A stretch of 64,000 bases of DNA, taken from Laccaria trichodermophora (Eukaryota; Basidiomycota; Agaricomycetes; Agaricales; Hydnangiaceae). The translations under genes were made by a program, and so were the position numbers. Positions within the stretch are counted from its first letter, which is position 1, and each line of letters starts with the position of its first letter. Shown piece by piece: positions 63,247-64,000 of this stretch. The notes under the pieces were generated by a model that saw only the letters and a program-made list of their open reading frames with translations, did not search any database and was not told where the DNA came from. The stretch lies in NCBI GenBank assembly GCA_018417955.1, contig JACTVC010000003.1:930001-994000 (forward strand). The letters run 5' to 3'.

Positions 63247-64000
63247 ATGTATGCCTCCCTCTTCAACTCTGAATCTTTTCTTGCTGCTACCCTCTTCATT
63301 GAATGTCTCGTTCAAAAAGAAAAACATGTCTTTACCCTCATTGATATTTGCCAGAATGACTCCACTCTCTCCCTCGACCTCCATCTTATTTTAGAAGCTA
63401 TCGCTACTGAGAAACACCTTGAAGGCAAATTGGGATACAAGGACGAAAACGTCCTCAGTCTACACACCATGGTAATCACTGCCATCGCTGCTGCCATTCG
63501 ACATGGTATTTTAAATACTATTAGAGACTGTGACAAGCTCCCTGCCGTCTCTGACTACATCCCGGTCATTTTATGGGACAAGGGATCATACAATACTTCA
63601 AGAAGTTCAACGCCGAAATTCATGCTTATGGAAAGAAATTTCCAACTTCTCCTTGCATCACTGTCTTCCACCCCTACTGACGCACTCCCACCCGCCGCTG
63701 TTCAAAGTGCAAAAGACTTGGACACATTTGTAAAGATTGCAGTGACTATCAATGCAGAGGATGCCTCTGGTGGGGACCGGGACACACTACTCCCAATTGC
63801 GAGACTAAGAAAGCCAAAGATCGGACATGGGAAAAAGAGAGGATCAGAGAAGGACACATGGAACCCGCAGGGTACGACAAGAAGACAGGGGCCCTCAAGT
63901 GGCAAGAACAGATTTATGATTGGCAGGGAGTACCAACCATTTCGAATAAAGATTGGTTCACCCCCAGGGACAAACCAGAGGTCATCGACTTGACCTCCCC
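63247..64000 (+). pseudogene. Third Ty3-associated ORF with two zinc knuckles (frameshifted, partial)
   Basis: ATG at 63247 opens a helical N-terminal domain (MYASLFNSESFLAATLFIEC, LIDICQNDSTLSLDLHLILE, IAAAIRHGILNTI). Near 63590 the protein-like signal moves to another frame (IIQYFKKFNAEIHAYG), which is cut by a TGA at 63678-63680 and then shows two zinc knuckles, CSKCKRLGHICKDC and CRGCLWWGPGHTTPNC, then WQEQIYDWQGVPTIS and further to the window end. Both knuckles are intact. Such an ORF downstream of the chromodomain occurs in agaric Ty3 elements as I recall; its role is unknown, possibly nucleic-acid binding. The C-terminus is outside the window. Confidence 0.6.

Larger units (their letters stand above)
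57061..64000 (+). mobile_element. Ty3/gypsy chromovirus-type LTR retrotransposon, decayed, runs off the window
   Basis: Coding order is gag, protease, RT, RNase H, integrase, chromodomain, then an extra zinc-knuckle ORF. This is the arrangement of basidiomycete Ty3 chromoviruses such as marY1-like elements (comparison from memory). The 3' LTR is beyond 64000, so the 5' LTR cannot be bounded by comparison; it probably lies within about 56.8-57.5 kb. No TGG-type primer-binding site was found with confidence. The coding strand is A-rich, unlike the host genes. Confidence 0.85.

Overview
The window looks like nuclear DNA of a mushroom-forming basidiomycete (Agaricomycetes, probably Agaricales). 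Genes are dense with short GT-AG introns (about 48-75 nt), and there are F-box proteins of the agaric 'MSADT...LVFRI-DEIL' type, a PF20684-like rhodopsin-fold membrane protein, a Crinkler-type NTPase/nuclease and a chromodomain Ty3 retrotransposon. These family assignments come from reading motifs by eye; no database search was run.

Layout. (1) 1-11.3 kb is repeat-dominated: an unassigned Pro-rich ORF, a broken fragment of the mitochondrial ATP synthase OSCP gene, and a full-coding LINE (ORF1 with CCHC knuckle and RGG tail, ORF2 with endonuclease, FADD reverse transcriptase and degenerate RNase H) ending in 28 A residues. (2) 11.3-16.1 kb holds a seven-helix rhodopsin-like gene and a gene-poor stretch with a diverged tandem repeat. 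(3) 16.1-46.3 kb is the conserved housekeeping block: Rxt3-like HDAC subunit, ALG5, RPC40 (RPAC1), an Snt2-like BAH/PHD/ELM2/SANT protein, a membrane hybrid histidine kinase, a Ran-binding (RanBP3/Yrb2-type) protein and a Doa4/USP8-type deubiquitinase. Interleaved are two inverted, damaged F-box copies that bracket ALG5-RPC40, and an aminoglycoside-phosphotransferase-like pseudogene bracketed by direct repeats. (4) 46.5-56.8 kb is accessory: a decayed tandem copy of the deubiquitinase, a TA-flanked MITE, an apparently intact six-exon Crinkler (CRN) gene, a TTA-flanked 2-kb element carrying a nested long-hairpin MITE, and a 5'-truncated Spt5-like KOW gene. (5) 56.9-64 kb has a 17-bp minisatellite followed by a Ty3 chromovirus whose pol frame is interrupted only by TGA codons, plus a third zinc-knuckle ORF that runs off the window.

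The most interesting observations are the intact CRN P-loop/nuclease gene sitting between mobile elements; the TGA-only, CpG-type decay of the Ty3 element, including RT YLDD to YLND; the LINE with a seemingly dead RNase H domain and no AUG at the start of ORF2; and the nested DNA elements with clear terminal repeats and target duplications.
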